A DNA stretch of 64,000 nucleotides from Hibiscus mutabilis (Eukaryota; Streptophyta; Magnoliopsida; Malvales; Malvaceae). This document shows positions 41,568 to 52,689 of the stretch, piece by piece (within the stretch, counting starts at the first letter, position 1; each line of letters starts with the position of its first letter). A model generated the notes under the pieces. It did no database searches, had not been told where the DNA came from, and worked only from the letters and a program-made list of their open reading frames with translations. The position numbers were made by a program, and so were the translations under genes. The stretch lies in contig CM033744.1 in the NCBI GenBank assembly GCA_019671005.1, positions 14,314,128 through 14,378,127 on the forward strand. Direction: 5' to 3'.

Positions 41568-44036
41568 CTAGGTTTAGTCGATTCTCGGACTAAACCAAGA
41601 CTCGTTGCATCATCATAAGATATTGAGCCACCTAGGAGTTAAATTCCATAAAAATTTGTGACCTATGTCTGGTAAAAGCTCACTTCTATGATTTGATAGT
41701 CAATAGAAATGTCTGAAATATGTTTGGACTGGGATATTGAGAGCCCGGTTGGTTCCTGTAGTATAGGAGGAAGTGTAAAGATGAATCTGAAGTGATAAAA
41801 TTCTTCAAAATATTGCTGGATAGCAACAAGAAAATCCTCCCATTTTCTTGTGGGTCAGCAATCACGAACTTTGATAAACAAGTTAGATCAATATCAAGTC
41901 TATATTTTCATTGGTACAATCAAATTGTACTCAATTCATGTACGTGCCTTGTTCCATTCTGGTTCAACTCGTTCCTCTATGTGTTATACTCTTATCTAGA
42001 AATTTTAAATCGAGTTTTGAAACCACAAATTAAAATATTTTTGTCATTAATCCTTTTTTAGATAAGGTTGTAATAAACGAAGTCTGTATGAATTGTCCTT
42101 TGTTTATACAACGAATTTCCTTCCTTCCTAATCTTTTAACTCTACCTGTTCAAGAATTCAACCTTGTCATGGAACTAAATTGAGTAGATAAACATTATGT
42201 CTGGATAGATTGTTGCAAGAAAAGACTTTTCCTTCTGGGATTACAAAAAGAATCCATATTATTGATAAGCAAGCAACCCTCTAAATAAAACTCTGTGTTT
42301 GATATTATATTCGATGATTAATACGACCAAGCTTGTTCTTGAATCTATCCTTGTTGTTTCTGAATTTTATGATATATTCCCTAAGAAACCTCTAGGAATA
42401 CTTCCAGCATGGAAAGTTGAATTTGGAATTGAAGTACGATTGGGAGTTGCTCAAGTTCTCAACATTTCTTATTAAATGACTCCAGTTGGACTCAAAGAAC
42501 TTGAAAATTAGTCGCAAGACCTTCAAGATAAAGGTTTATAAGGCATAATTTATCTTTTGAGAATCCTCATTTTGTTTGTAATGAAGAAAAATAGATCCAT
42601 GAGACTTGCATCGACTATTGACAAATGAATAAGCTCACCATAAAGAACAAGTCACCATTACCAAGAATTGAAAACTCGTTTAAACAACTTAAGGATGCTA
42701 TAGTGTTATTCAAGATCGACCTTGGACGAGGATTTTATCAAATGAAGGTTAAAGAATTTGATGTACCTAAAACTACATTCAAAACTCGGTATGGTCAATA
42801 TGAGTATTCGTAATGCTTTTTGATCTATTAAATGTTTCAACTGCATGTATGGACCTTATGAACCGAATCCTTAAGCCCTATTTGAGACAAGCAACTTTAT
42901 GTTAAGTTCAATAAATACGGATTTTGGTTATCCAAAGTACTCTTCTTTGATTTTAAGGAATTTACAGAAGAAATTAATGATGATCTTAAGAAAAATAACT
43001 CGTGTTGATCAGAAGCCTCTAGGAAACGTTAGAGAAGTTAGAAGATTTTTGAGGATTAACTGGAAATTATTTAAGAATTATTAAAGAGTTATCTATTTTG
43101 GCCAATCCTTTAACCAAGTTTCCCGAAAAGATATGTCTTTTTGTTGAACTGAAAGCTAACATCGAAGTTTTGATTAGTTGAAGTAGATTTTCACCTATGT
43201 TTACTATAAGTTATTAGAGAATCAACAACTTTTAGTCAAGTTTCAAGTTCAACCTTACTTGATTTCAGGAACCGAGATTTTTCAACAACCGGACTATAAG
43301 TTTCACAGTATATTGGCTCAAGCTAAAAGATGAACCTAATTTCCAACTTTTCTTCCAATTCTAATGACTTGTCTCATTTTTGAAATAGAGATGTGCATCA
43401 AATGATAAAAAAAATCCTTAAGAGAGAAATACTCCAAGAAGTTCATAGTAGTTTCCTTTTCGAACCACCTAGGGTTTGTAAAGATGTATAAGGACTTGGA
43501 AGGAATCTCATTGGTGACCATGAACGAAGTTTACTATTACGGAATTTATATCCAAGGGCTTAACTTGACAAGATTTTAAGCTGATCATCGAGTTCCTAAG
43601 AGATTTGTGTGACCCATTAAGCAATAACAATGGTAATATAATATATAGCTATAGATTTTGTATGTGATTAGGGTTACCTTTATTTCCCAAAGAAAAAGGG
43701 ATTAAGTGTGGGTGATAAATAATAGACTCTATAAGTCAGCATATTTCTTACCTATTCGAATGAGTTGAGTTTAGTCAAGTTGATCGAGTAGTACATTTGT
43801 GAAATCATATGATTGCATGGCGTTTCTATATTCGTATTGTTTCTTAAGAAGAATGACCAGTTCAAAATTTATATTGTGAGGTTTAAAAGACTTCATAATA
43901 AGTCTGTTCTTCTTGTCAAATGTATGGTGGAGAATTCACAAGGTTGAAAAAGCTATTTGAGAACCTAAGAAAGCTAAGAATAACTTACGTCTTCATCTTT
44001 TTACTTCAAGTAAAATTCAAGGACGAATTTTCTTTT
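41568..44036 (+). pseudogene. B gag-pol remnant, heavily deleted
   Basis: Remnants appear in the right order but many frames. PFSCGSA near 41838 may be a zinc-knuckle scrap. ALFHSGSTRSSM at 41946-41981 is a protease site whose Asp is His (41955-41957). A protease tail, ELNWVDKHYVWIDC, lies near 42175. FPKKPLGILP with VEFGIEV starts at 42378. In RT, MNKLTIKNKSPLPRIENSF continues to FYQMKVKEFDVPKTTFKTRY in 42625-42813. Beyond this, the FxDD part is missing. VDQKPLGNVREVRRFLRI (43005) and LANPLTKF (43097) are thumb and connection scraps. ASAYFLPIR-like text near 43737 is from the integrase core. Most of gag, RNase H and integrase is gone. Confidence 0.65.
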
Positions 44037-44048
44037 AGGGGAGGAGAA
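44037..44048 (+). other. B polypurine tract
   Basis: AGGGGAGGAGAA just before the 3' LTR start at 44050. Confidence 0.7.
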
Positions 44049-44049
44049 T

Positions 44050-44403
44050 TGTAATACCCCAAATACCAGTTCAGAAGTATTTTAATATTCCTTATTGTAG
44101 ATACAATCGATTATATACCCCAAATATCGGTTCGAAAGTATTTTAATATTCCTTTTTGTAGATACAATCGATTATATATATATGTATATAATCAAATACA
44201 TGTACATACATTGTTTAATTAAGAAGTTAGGACTGTTTTTGTAAAAGAATGAAGAATGACTATCAACTTTTGAAGGGCCAAATTGAATTATTGGATAAGT
44301 ATAGTAATTGCATGCAAAAATAAGGAAGATTGAGGATGTTCACACATGGCAAACATTGGGGAAGGCATGTGTTGAAGGGAATTCAGCCAAATGGGGGGAA
44401 GAT
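44050..44403 (+). repeat. B 3' LTR, segment 1 (LTR start, with 61-bp duplication)
   Basis: Opens TGTAATACCCCAAATACC. TACCCCAAAT at 44055 recurs at 44116, so the first 61 bp are duplicated here but not in the 5' LTR. The segment ends with AAGAT (44399-44403), the target duplication of H. Confidence 0.85.
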
Positions 44404-47400
44404 TGTAACCCCATCGAGCCGGCCTAGTTGCAAGACCGAACAGAGCAAGCTACATTAGGTTTATCAAAGTAAACCGAGATGATTAAACCTAAAACTCACC
44501 CATTTTTTTCTTTTATCTTATCTAGATGCATTAATGTTATCCTACATGATCATACTGTTCAAAGGTGAGAACTCATCTCAATCGGGCATCATAATGATAT
44601 ACAATTGGACACGACTCAACTTAGGGACCAAAACGTAAATTCAGCAAATTAAAAGGGTTTTTCCACCTTTTAAGTTACCAACCTTAAATTAGATTCATTT
44701 CATGCTTATATGCCAAATTTCAACCTCAAACGATCATCAATGCTTAAATAATTGACAAAACAAGATTCAGGGACTAAAATGGAAGAAAATAGAACTTTGA
44801 TAAAGCCTTTAACTTAACTGCCATGGGTATCGGTACTCCAATCCGAGTATTGGTACTCCCTTTACATTCGAACTTCCAAAAATTCTAGTAGCCATACCCC
44901 GTAACGGTATGACCCCTACGTACCAATACGCCTTACCAAAACCAAGGCCTCGTACCGATCCTCAAACCCGTGTACCGGTCCCCTAAGCCAAACTCAGCCT
45001 ACCCGTACCGATACGCGAACTCGTGTACTGGTACCATAAGCCATAAATGGCTTCCCGTACAGATACGTGTACTTGCGTACCAATACGCATGGACCTGAAT
45101 GGTCACAATTGGCTAGTTTATCAAACTTATTTCAAAAGTAAACCACTTCCCCAAGCCATATCTATCTAGATGCAAAGGCAACCAAAACATCATAAGCTCA
45201 GCAACACAAGAGGGCTTCCATACATTTCAAGGTATTCTAAAGCCATGTTTCCTAAAACACTTTGCCAAACATCTTAAATTGCACCGTAAAACCATTCACA
45301 GCATAGGCAACATAACAACACACACCACAAAGCATAATAGACTTGCTCAAACCATTAAAAAAAGGCAATCATCAAGGAAACTCCAGATGCATACCTAGGA
45401 CACTATTCATAATAACTACGACAAGTTCCAACATCAAGCTTAACAACATCAAGCCTCCACAAAAACCAACATAGAAATCGTACTCAAAATCCATAAGGAA
45501 ACGGGATTACAACCCCCAAAAAACCTTGGCAAACACATTGCCTTATTAACCGAAAATAGAAACCGAGTTCATACTCAAAGTAGTTTATCTCTTGGATCCT
45601 TGCAAACCTTGCCTTTGCTGCCCCGAACTTTAATGCTCTGCATTATTGGGAAAAAGAGAGCGTAAACACACATTCTTAGTGAGGATGCTCATAAACAATG
45701 ATGCATTTACATTCTTTTAAAAACATATGCTTGCTTTTCCCAAAACATGTTTACTTACAAAGCACTTCCTCATGATTCTAACCAAATCAAAACATAATGA
45801 TAATCATATCATAAATAACATCTCATGCCTAAATCCCAAAGCATTTTAATACAAGAATCAACACATGATCTTTTCCATATATTGGCAGTTATAGTGACCC
45901 GGGTATACTACCTCTATCTCATACACATATCGGATACACGGACCTCTCATACCATGCCTAGTTAAACCGCATGATATCCCAAACCTTATCTAGTTAAACC
46001 GCAAGATTTGACACCCTTACCTAGTTAAACCACGAGATTTCACCCTTGTCTAGTTAAACCGCAAGAGTACAGATCTTGCCTAGTTAAACTACAAGATCAC
46101 CATCAATTTGGGTTGCCTAGTTAAACCGCATGCCCCAAATGATGTCCCAACAGTCTGAGTGGCCTAGTTAAACTGCCATACCTCAAGGACCCATGGCCAC
46201 GATTGATTTTGTTCATATTTTATAGTGCACTTTTAATCCTATGGCATGCCAACTATATCTGATTGTTTTCACCATGTTACATAGCCAGTATATCATTTAC
46301 AAAACCATTTGCTTACTGTTTTACAATACATTTCATAAAATACACATATGCAAATCTCATTGCCAATGCAATAACACCATTCCCAATCGGAATGAAGCCA
46401 ATGCTCATTAGCATTTAATATACTTTTAAACCCCTGCATATGTACTCAAAATCATGCATTACCAGTAAGTAGATCACACCATGTTTATCACCAAAACATG
46501 CAAACAACACGCTCATATCTAAACCGATATTCAAGAGCAAAATAAGGGAAACTTACTTCCGAGTTTAGGTAAGTGTCTCACACTTACCCTAAACTCCAAC
46601 AACCTTTACAAGCCTTTTTAACCATTTTCCACTCACCCATACGTTGTGCCTTCATTGTCAACGCGAAACAAGCTCTCGGTAAGCCAGCCACAAAACACGC
46701 CATGCTTCGCCGCCCTGATTATCCCTATTTTAAACACATAAAACCAGAGGGCAAATGCATTAAAATGCATTCAAACCATTGCCTAACTACAATCTCCCAC
46801 AACTCCCAAGATGCCCACTCAAACATCATCCGAAACATAATGAAAACACCATCAAACGTTTCCAAAACTTAACCCAGCCATAATACAACAATTCAAGCCT
46901 TCAATTAACATCAAAGAACATCCAAAAACCCTTTCCTAACATCCTTTTACTTCCAGCAAAGATTAAACTCAAATATCACCACAAAAACCCCAATCTAACA
47001 ACCTAACTAATTAGAGATTCAAGAGTTTCAGGATTCTATTGATAAAAACAACTTATCAACATCAAAGTACATCCAAAACATATATTAAATCCAACTCAAA
47101 CTCTGGAAAAACATATCCACTTTGAAAATTATAACATCTCATCAATATTCTCAAAATAACTCAATTAAACATTGATATAACATAAAAATCAGTTTCCAAA
47201 CTATAAATCAAGGATAAAATACTTGGGAATTTCATTAAAGAACCATACAATAGAGGAGATGACAGACCTTACCCCTATTGTGAGATTTCTCCTTCAATTG
47301 GTTAAAAGCTAAGAAAACACAAGATTTAAATGAGATTTTGCAAAAACATTGTTAATCAAACCATTACCAATTATAAAATAAGTTAAAAGAATCCTCACCT

Positions 47401-47874
47401 CTAGATTTTGATGAAAACTTGAGTGTTTGGATGAGGATAGAGTGAAGAGAAAAGTTAAGGGAAAAAGTTACGTAAATTTTCTTTAATGAGCTTAACTAAC
47501 TTTTTAATTAAAATCCCTTTTTAACTATCTTTAAAACACATGTTAAAATATCTTAAATTAAGGGAGAAATCATCAGAAAAATCTTGGTAAAATAGCTCCT
47601 TAAAGATTCTAAGAATTTGACCTTTTTATTTTAGTCACCTTTAAGAGCAATTTTCAAAAATCGCATTTTGGTCACTACTCCAAAATGTCACATTTCCAAA
47701 TTCCTTTTTCTAAAATTGATTCCACCAAAAATCATTATATAATAAAAGATGATTTTTAACTATTTTTCCACATTTTTGTCTGACTAAAAAATATATAGTC
47801 AATTTGACTCGAATCTCTAACCCGGACCATCTAATAAACCTCAAAAATGCTAGGCCCAAAATCGGGGTGTTACA
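44404..47874 (-). repeat. H 3' LTR (left), 3.47 kb
   Basis: Full-length copy. It keeps the palindrome-rich block (44826-45100) with motifs such as CGTACCGATACGCG and TACCGGTAC-like words. It also has the hairpin region at 45664-45679 (one mismatch) and seven CTAGTTAAAC words at 45957-46177. In the minus orientation these come in the same order as in A: word array, repeats, hairpin, palindrome block. The 99-codon ORF 46573-46872 on the plus strand is LTR sequence without a domain. Confidence 0.85.
45957..46177 (-). repeat. Seven-copy CTAGTTAAACCGC word array in H 3' LTR
   Basis: CTAGTTAAAC recurs at 45958, 45990, 46021, 46050, 46080, 46117 and 46163, most followed by CGCAAGA or CGCATG. Spacing ranges from 29 to 46 bp. 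The 5' LTR of H keeps seven matching copies at 53602-53822. It occupies the place held by GGTCGGC words in A's LTRs. Confidence 0.85.
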
Positions 47875-48291
47875 ACTCTCCCCCACTTAAGGAATTTTGT
47901 CCCCAAAATTGCCTGGAGGAAACAGATGCGGAAATTGCTCTTCCATATCCGACTTGCTTTCCCAAGTAGCTTCCTCAGCACCTCGGTATCGCCACAAGAC
48001 TTTCACAAGCACAATCGTTTTACCATGAAGAACTTTCTTACCGGTTTTGAGGATCTCTACTGGTTCCTCATCAAAGGTTAGATCCGGCCTCAACTCCACA
48101 TCCTCCACTGGCATGATGTGCGATATATCTGATCGATATTTCCTCAACATCGAAACATAAAACACATTGCGAATTTTCTCCAACTCGGGAGGCAACCTCA
48201 ACTGATATACCACAGGACCCACACACTCAATAACCTCGTATGGTCTAATAAACCTCGGACTAAGCTTACCCTTACGTTCGAATCTCATCAC
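47875..48291 (-). pseudogene. H integrase C-terminus and chromodomain
   Basis: The frame from 48291 down to a TAA at 47887-47889 is 134 codons. FERKGKLSPRFIRPYEVIEC and YQLRLPPELEKIRNVFYVS are the C-terminal integrase module. VEILKTGKKVLHGKTIVLV, then VLWRYRGAEEATWESKSDM and FPHLFPP, is a complete chromodomain-like tail of the Tekay/Del class. This is the best-preserved chromodomain of the window and keeps the Trp that is a stop in A copy 1. A small deletion near 47900 moves the stop upstream of the purine tract (47875-47886, GTGGGGGAGAGT on the minus strand). Confidence 0.85.
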
Positions 48292-49200
48292 CTATTTCTA
48301 TGGTGGCACCTTCAAGAATACGCGATCGCCCACCGCATATTCAACCTCCTAACACTTCAAATATGTGTAAGATTTCTGCCGATCCGCAGCGGCTTTCAAT
48401 CGGTCGCATACAAGCTTAACCTTCTCATCCGTGTCTTTCAACACATCTGGTAGGGTAACATGCTTTTCTCCCACCTTAGCCCAACATAAGGGTGTACGAC
48501 ATCTCTGACCCTGTAACGCCTCATAAGGTGCCATCTGTATACTCGCCTGATAACTGTTGTTGTAAGCAAACTCAACTAAAGGCAAATGCTTCTCCCAGGT
48601 TCCTTGGAACTCAATAATACAACATCTAAGAATATCTTCCAAAACCTGAATAACCCGCTCATATTGCCCATCCGACTGGGATGATACGCGGTACTAAAAC
48701 TCAATCTCGAACCCAGGGCTTGGTGAAAACTTCTCCAAAACCTTTCCGTAAACCTCAGTTCCCTATCCAAAACGATGGATTTAGGTACACCATGCAAGCG
48801 CACAATCTCCGCTATATAGAAATCTGCCAACTTGTCCAAGGTATACGTTGTATGCACTGCAAGAAATATGCACAGTTCATGAACTAGTCAACAATCACCC
48901 ACACATAATCCTTCTTAGCCGGTGTCAATGGCAACCCTGTTACAAAATCCATGGTGATTCTCTCCCATTTCCACTCTGGAATTTTCAGTGGTTGCAACAA
49001 CCCAGATGGAAACTAATGTTTAGCCTTGACCCGCTGACATACCGTGCACTTGGACACAAACTCAACCACATCCTTTTTCAACCTAACCCAGTAGTATACT
49101 TCTTTCAGATCACGATGCATCTTAACACTACCTGGATGCATAACAAAAGGACTAGAATGTGCTTCCATCAAGATAGTGTGCCTTAACTCTGAATCATCCG
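48292..49200 (-). pseudogene. H integrase
   Basis: The zinc-binding end is intact in the frame 49510-49013: EAHSSPFVMHPGSVKMHR, then FVSKCTVCQRVK gives His-His-Cys-Cys. The catalytic core begins near 48960 after a frameshift. HTTYTLDKLADFYIAEIVRL and VLDRELRFTERFW (second catalytic Asp) are in 48857-48576. The DGQSERV region is broken by another frameshift near 48670. The frame 48642-48349 continues with MEDILRCCIIEFQGTWEKHL and MAPYEALQGQRCRTPLCW. Integrase joins cDNA to the genome, but this copy cannot be made whole. Confidence 0.82.
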
Positions 49201-49790
49201 GCACCACTATCTGACCCTTAAAACACAAAACTCTATCATCGTCAAAATGGAAATCTGTCAGATTACCATCTACAATATTCTTAACATGCTCAACCAACGA
49301 ATCATCAAATGGTTGCTTAGCTTTAATCAACTGCGATAACGTAGGCTTAACTTGCAATTCGGCCAGCAAACTACCTTCACGCATCACACGCAACCTTGCA
49401 AACATAGCTCGGAGCTCAACCACAACCTTATGACTTAATGCATCCGCCACTACATTGACTTTACCAGGATGATACTCAATGGTCAAATCGTAATCCTTAA
49501 GCAACTCCAACCATCTACGTTACCAAAGATTCAAATCTTTCTGGGACATCGAATACTTCAAGCTCTTGTGATCCGTAAAGATCACACGCTTCTCACCATA
49601 GAGGTAATGTCGCCAAATTTTCAAAGGGAAAACCACAGCTGCAAGCTCCAAATCATGAGTTGGATAATTACGCTCATGAACTTTCAACTGCCCCGATGCG
49701 AAGGTCACAACCTTCCCATCCTGCATCAGCACACAACCCAAGCTAACATATGACGCATCACTATAAACCACAAACTCCTTCCAGATTCAG
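49201..49790 (-). pseudogene. H RNase H domain and linker
   Basis: Frame 49771-49520: VYSDASYVSLGCVLMQDGKV holds the first catalytic Asp, ELAAVVFPLKIWRHYLYGEK the Glu helix, and FTDHKSLKYSMSQ the third acidic residue, all in place. A single stop at 49517-49519 interrupts before RRWLELLKDYDLTIEYHPGK and VVADALS, which carries the last Asp. Apart from that stop this is a complete domain. The 90-residue linker to integrase follows. Confidence 0.82.
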
Positions 49791-50700
49791 GCTGAATCAA
49801 CACAAGAGCGTGTGTCTGCACTTCCTTTAACTTCTCAAAGCTATGCTGATGCTTCTCTGTCCGCACATATGGAACATTCTTCTATAACAACTTGGTTAAC
49901 AGAGCTGCAATACTCAAAAACCCCTCAGCAAAACGACGATAATAACCAGCCAACCCAAGAAAACTTTGCACCTCCGATACTGACTTAGGTGGCTTCCAAT
50001 TGAGAATAGCCTCAATCTTTTGTGGATCAACGCGAATACCATCTGCGGACAACACATGGCCTATGAATGTCACTTCTTAGGCCAAAACTCGCACTTGTTC
50101 AACTTGGCGTACAACTGATTATCCTTCAACACTTGTAACACTATCTGCAAATGTTGAACATGCTCCTCCTCGGTATGGGAGTACACGAGAATATCATCTA
50201 TGAACACCACCACAAACTGATCAAGGAACACTCTATTCATCATGTCCATAAACGCAGCTGAGATATTTGTCAAACCAAAAGGCATGACCAGAAACTCATA
50301 ATGCCCATACCATGTACGGAACGCGATCTTATACATAAAACATCCTTAACCTTCAACTAATAATACCCTGATATTAAATCTATCTTGGAAAACACCGCTG
50401 CTCCATAAAACTGATCGAACACAAATCATCAATTCGCGGTAACGAGTACCTGTTCTTTACCGTTAACTTGTTCAACTGACGATAATCAATGCACATACGC
50501 ATCGTACCATCTTTCTTTTTCACAAAGAGAACAAGCGCACCCCACGGAGAAATGCTTGGTCGAATAAACCCATGATCCAACAACTCCTGAAGCTGCGACT
50601 TCAACTCCTTCAATTCTTTCGGTGCCATCTATAATGAGCAATGGACACCGGTGTTGTACCCTTGTATGTCTCAATACGAACCTTGACCTCTCTATTTGGA
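49791..50700 (-). pseudogene. pol: H reverse transcriptase
   Basis: Three frames in succession. In 50628-50380, ELKELKSQLQELLDHGFIRP, VLFVKKKDGTMRMCIDYRQL and VKNRYSLPRIDDL, followed by a deletion. In 50336-50070, FRTWYGHYEFLVMPFGLTN and FIDD at 50193-50204 with DDILVYSHTEEEH. In 50073-49882, MTFIGHVLSADGIRVDPQKI and FLGLAGYYRRFAEGF. RT copies the element RNA into DNA. The catalytic FIDD is preserved, but frameshifts separate fingers, palm and thumb. Confidence 0.85.
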
Positions 50701-51316
50701 GGCAAACTCGGTAACTCCTCAGGAAAAACCTTAAGAAAGACGCAAACAGTCGAACTCCCTTCGCTTCTAGATTCATAACAATAGCCAAATAAGCTTGGCA
50801 GCCATTAAACATCATTTTCTCTGCTCTAATAGTCGAAAGCACATTGGACATGAACTTAACATTCTTGCCAACCACCACAACCTCAGAGTTGTCGGCTAAC
50901 CTCAAGAAAATCCTCTTGGTCTCACAATCAACCACTGCTCTGTATTCACTCAACCAGTCTATGCCCAAAATGACATTAGAACCATGGAATGGCAATTCCA
51001 TCAGGTCTGCGGCAAACTCATGACCTTGCACCACCAAGGGACATCGCCGATACAACCTTCTTGTTTTATCTTTCTCCCTAAAAGAACTTGTGACCAACAT
51101 GCCAACATCTAAGATCTCAACAGGAACATTCAGCATAGATGCATGCTCACCCAAGATATATGAATGCGTAGACCCCGAATCAATCAAGGATAACAATGAC
51201 AAGGATTGCAAAGTAAAAGTACCTATGATCACATCCGTGTCATTACTACCCTCATGGTGAGCAAAGACCCGAGCCAATCCACCACCTTTAGGTCTCACTG
51301 TTGCAGCATGAGCCAT
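50701..51316 (-). pseudogene. H aspartic protease region
   Basis: Inside the 276-codon open stretch starting at 51316, residue 46 is the Asp of IDSGSTHSYILGEHASML (codon 51179-51181), a normal active site. ILGIDWLSEYRAVVDCETKR and LRLADNSEVVVVG follow. The last ~75 codons of that open stretch (after about 50720) read out of frame with the RT homology, so only the first ~200 codons are genuine. Among the three sister proteases, this one keeps the best active site. Confidence 0.82.
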
Positions 51317-52455
51317 ACTCCTATGACCATCCTCTCGCCTCTAAAAATTACCCCTACCACAGCCTCAACCCCTAGCAAGTGCAGCAACCTGCACTAGTAC
51401 ATCTCTCGCAGCCCGAGGAAAATCACGCTTCAGGTAATCAGATGATCCATAAATCCAACAAGTTCCAGTATTACCCTAGCACATACCCACATGACGCCCA
51501 CTGCATTGCTCACATTCTGGTGTAACACGAGCTCCCTGAGCAGCCTGGCCAACTCTACCACCACGCCTATGGTCTTGCTTATGCCTCTTATCCCTAAACC
51601 TCCTATTCTACCTCCCAGAATGGCTCGAGTCTGCCACTCTTTTACCCAAGTTTGCACATGCGTCCTGAACTAGTGCACCCATGGGTTGGTCTATATCCTT
51701 GGCCCGGTTGGCCAACACATCAAAATCTATGTAATCTACAGCTAGGAGGTATGTCTTAATGTCCTTTACAAGTCCATAACGGAACCTATCACATCTCTGC
51801 TGGTTATTTGGAACCAACTCTGGAACATACCGACTCAATCAAACAAACTTCACCTCGTATTCAGTAACAGAAATGCTTCCCTGAGATAGCGATATAAACT
51901 CGCGCTTTTTCATATCTAAGTACTGAGCACCAAGGTACTTCCTATTGAAAGCCCTCCGAAAGAACTCCCAAGTAACATCCACCTCAGAACACCAACAATA
52001 GTGGTCACCTACCAGTGGTATGCATCCCCCTACAGCAGGGATACAGTGCAACCCAGCTTGCGCTCCTCGTTGCATCCCATCTAATCCATAATGCAGTCTG
52101 TCTTTTCCAGCCAACCTTTGGCTGCATTAGGGCTCAAACCTTGAAACTCCACACCTCCCAAACTCCTCAAACGCTCCAAGGGTAAACCTTGATTTGCCAC
52201 TATAGCATGTGTCGATGCCTGCGCCTGCACTCCAGCCATCGCTGTCTAAAAAAATCTCGTTATCGCCTATACTAACAGAGTCAAATCACCATATATTGGC
52301 ACTTGGTGAACTTGGGGTGCTTCACCCGCCCCAACATCAACTGGAGGGACCACGGGAGGAGGAAGATGCAAAACATGAGGGAGATTCTCCCCTACCTCAA
52401 TATTCTATCCAACCCAAGCAGTATTAGCCATAGATTGTGTCTCACGTCGAGCCAT
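51317..52455 (-). pseudogene. gag: H gag
   Basis: The start MARRETQSMANTA lies at 52455, equivalent to those of A. The frame 52114-51608 carries VDVTWEFFRRAFNRKYLGAQ, ISVTEYEVKFV, then a TGA at 51839-51841 where relatives have Arg (a C-to-T type change), then LSRYVPELVPNNQQRCDRFR and LANRAKDID. The zinc knuckle (about 51421-51465) reads CWIYGSSDYLKRDF: three of the four Cys/His ligands are replaced by Tyr, Tyr and Phe. RNA packaging by this copy would be lost even without the stop. Confidence 0.8.
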
Positions 52456-52689
52456 GCTAACAAAAGCATCAGAACACATCAGAGTTAGGCTAGCATCATG
52501 CAAAGGATCCAAGTTTATTTTAAAACACATTGAAAATCCTCAGTAATAGGCAATGTGTCCCCAATCATACCTCGACAAAACATTAAACAATCACCGAACA
52601 TATACACAATCACTGTGCAGTTCAACAACATCAGCTAAACAAGCAACAATATCCCAACTTTTTGCAAACCTGGCTCTAATACCAACAAA
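52456..52689 (-). other. H leader with primer-binding site (52672-52684)
   Basis: On the minus strand TGGTATTAGAGCC lies a few bases after the LTR end GGGTTACA, matching the initiator tRNA-Met complement at 11 of 12 positions. The short leader to the gag start resembles that of A (GTTGGGATATTGTTG). Confidence 0.75.

Noticed and set aside
41792..42061. 89-codon ORF in B as a possible small gene
   Set aside because: The protease-like motif lies in a different frame (41946-41981). This ORF is the out-of-frame reading of a decayed pol.
45957..46177. Short direct repeats with unique spacers, superficially CRISPR-like
   Set aside because: Repeat word is only ~13-20 bp, spacing varies from 29 to 46 bp, it lies inside a plant LTR and is duplicated in the partner LTR at 53602-53822. 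No cas-like genes.
46573..46872. 99-codon plus-strand ORF
   Set aside because: Antisense to the H LTR. The equivalent sequence in the other LTR does not keep it, and no domain is visible.
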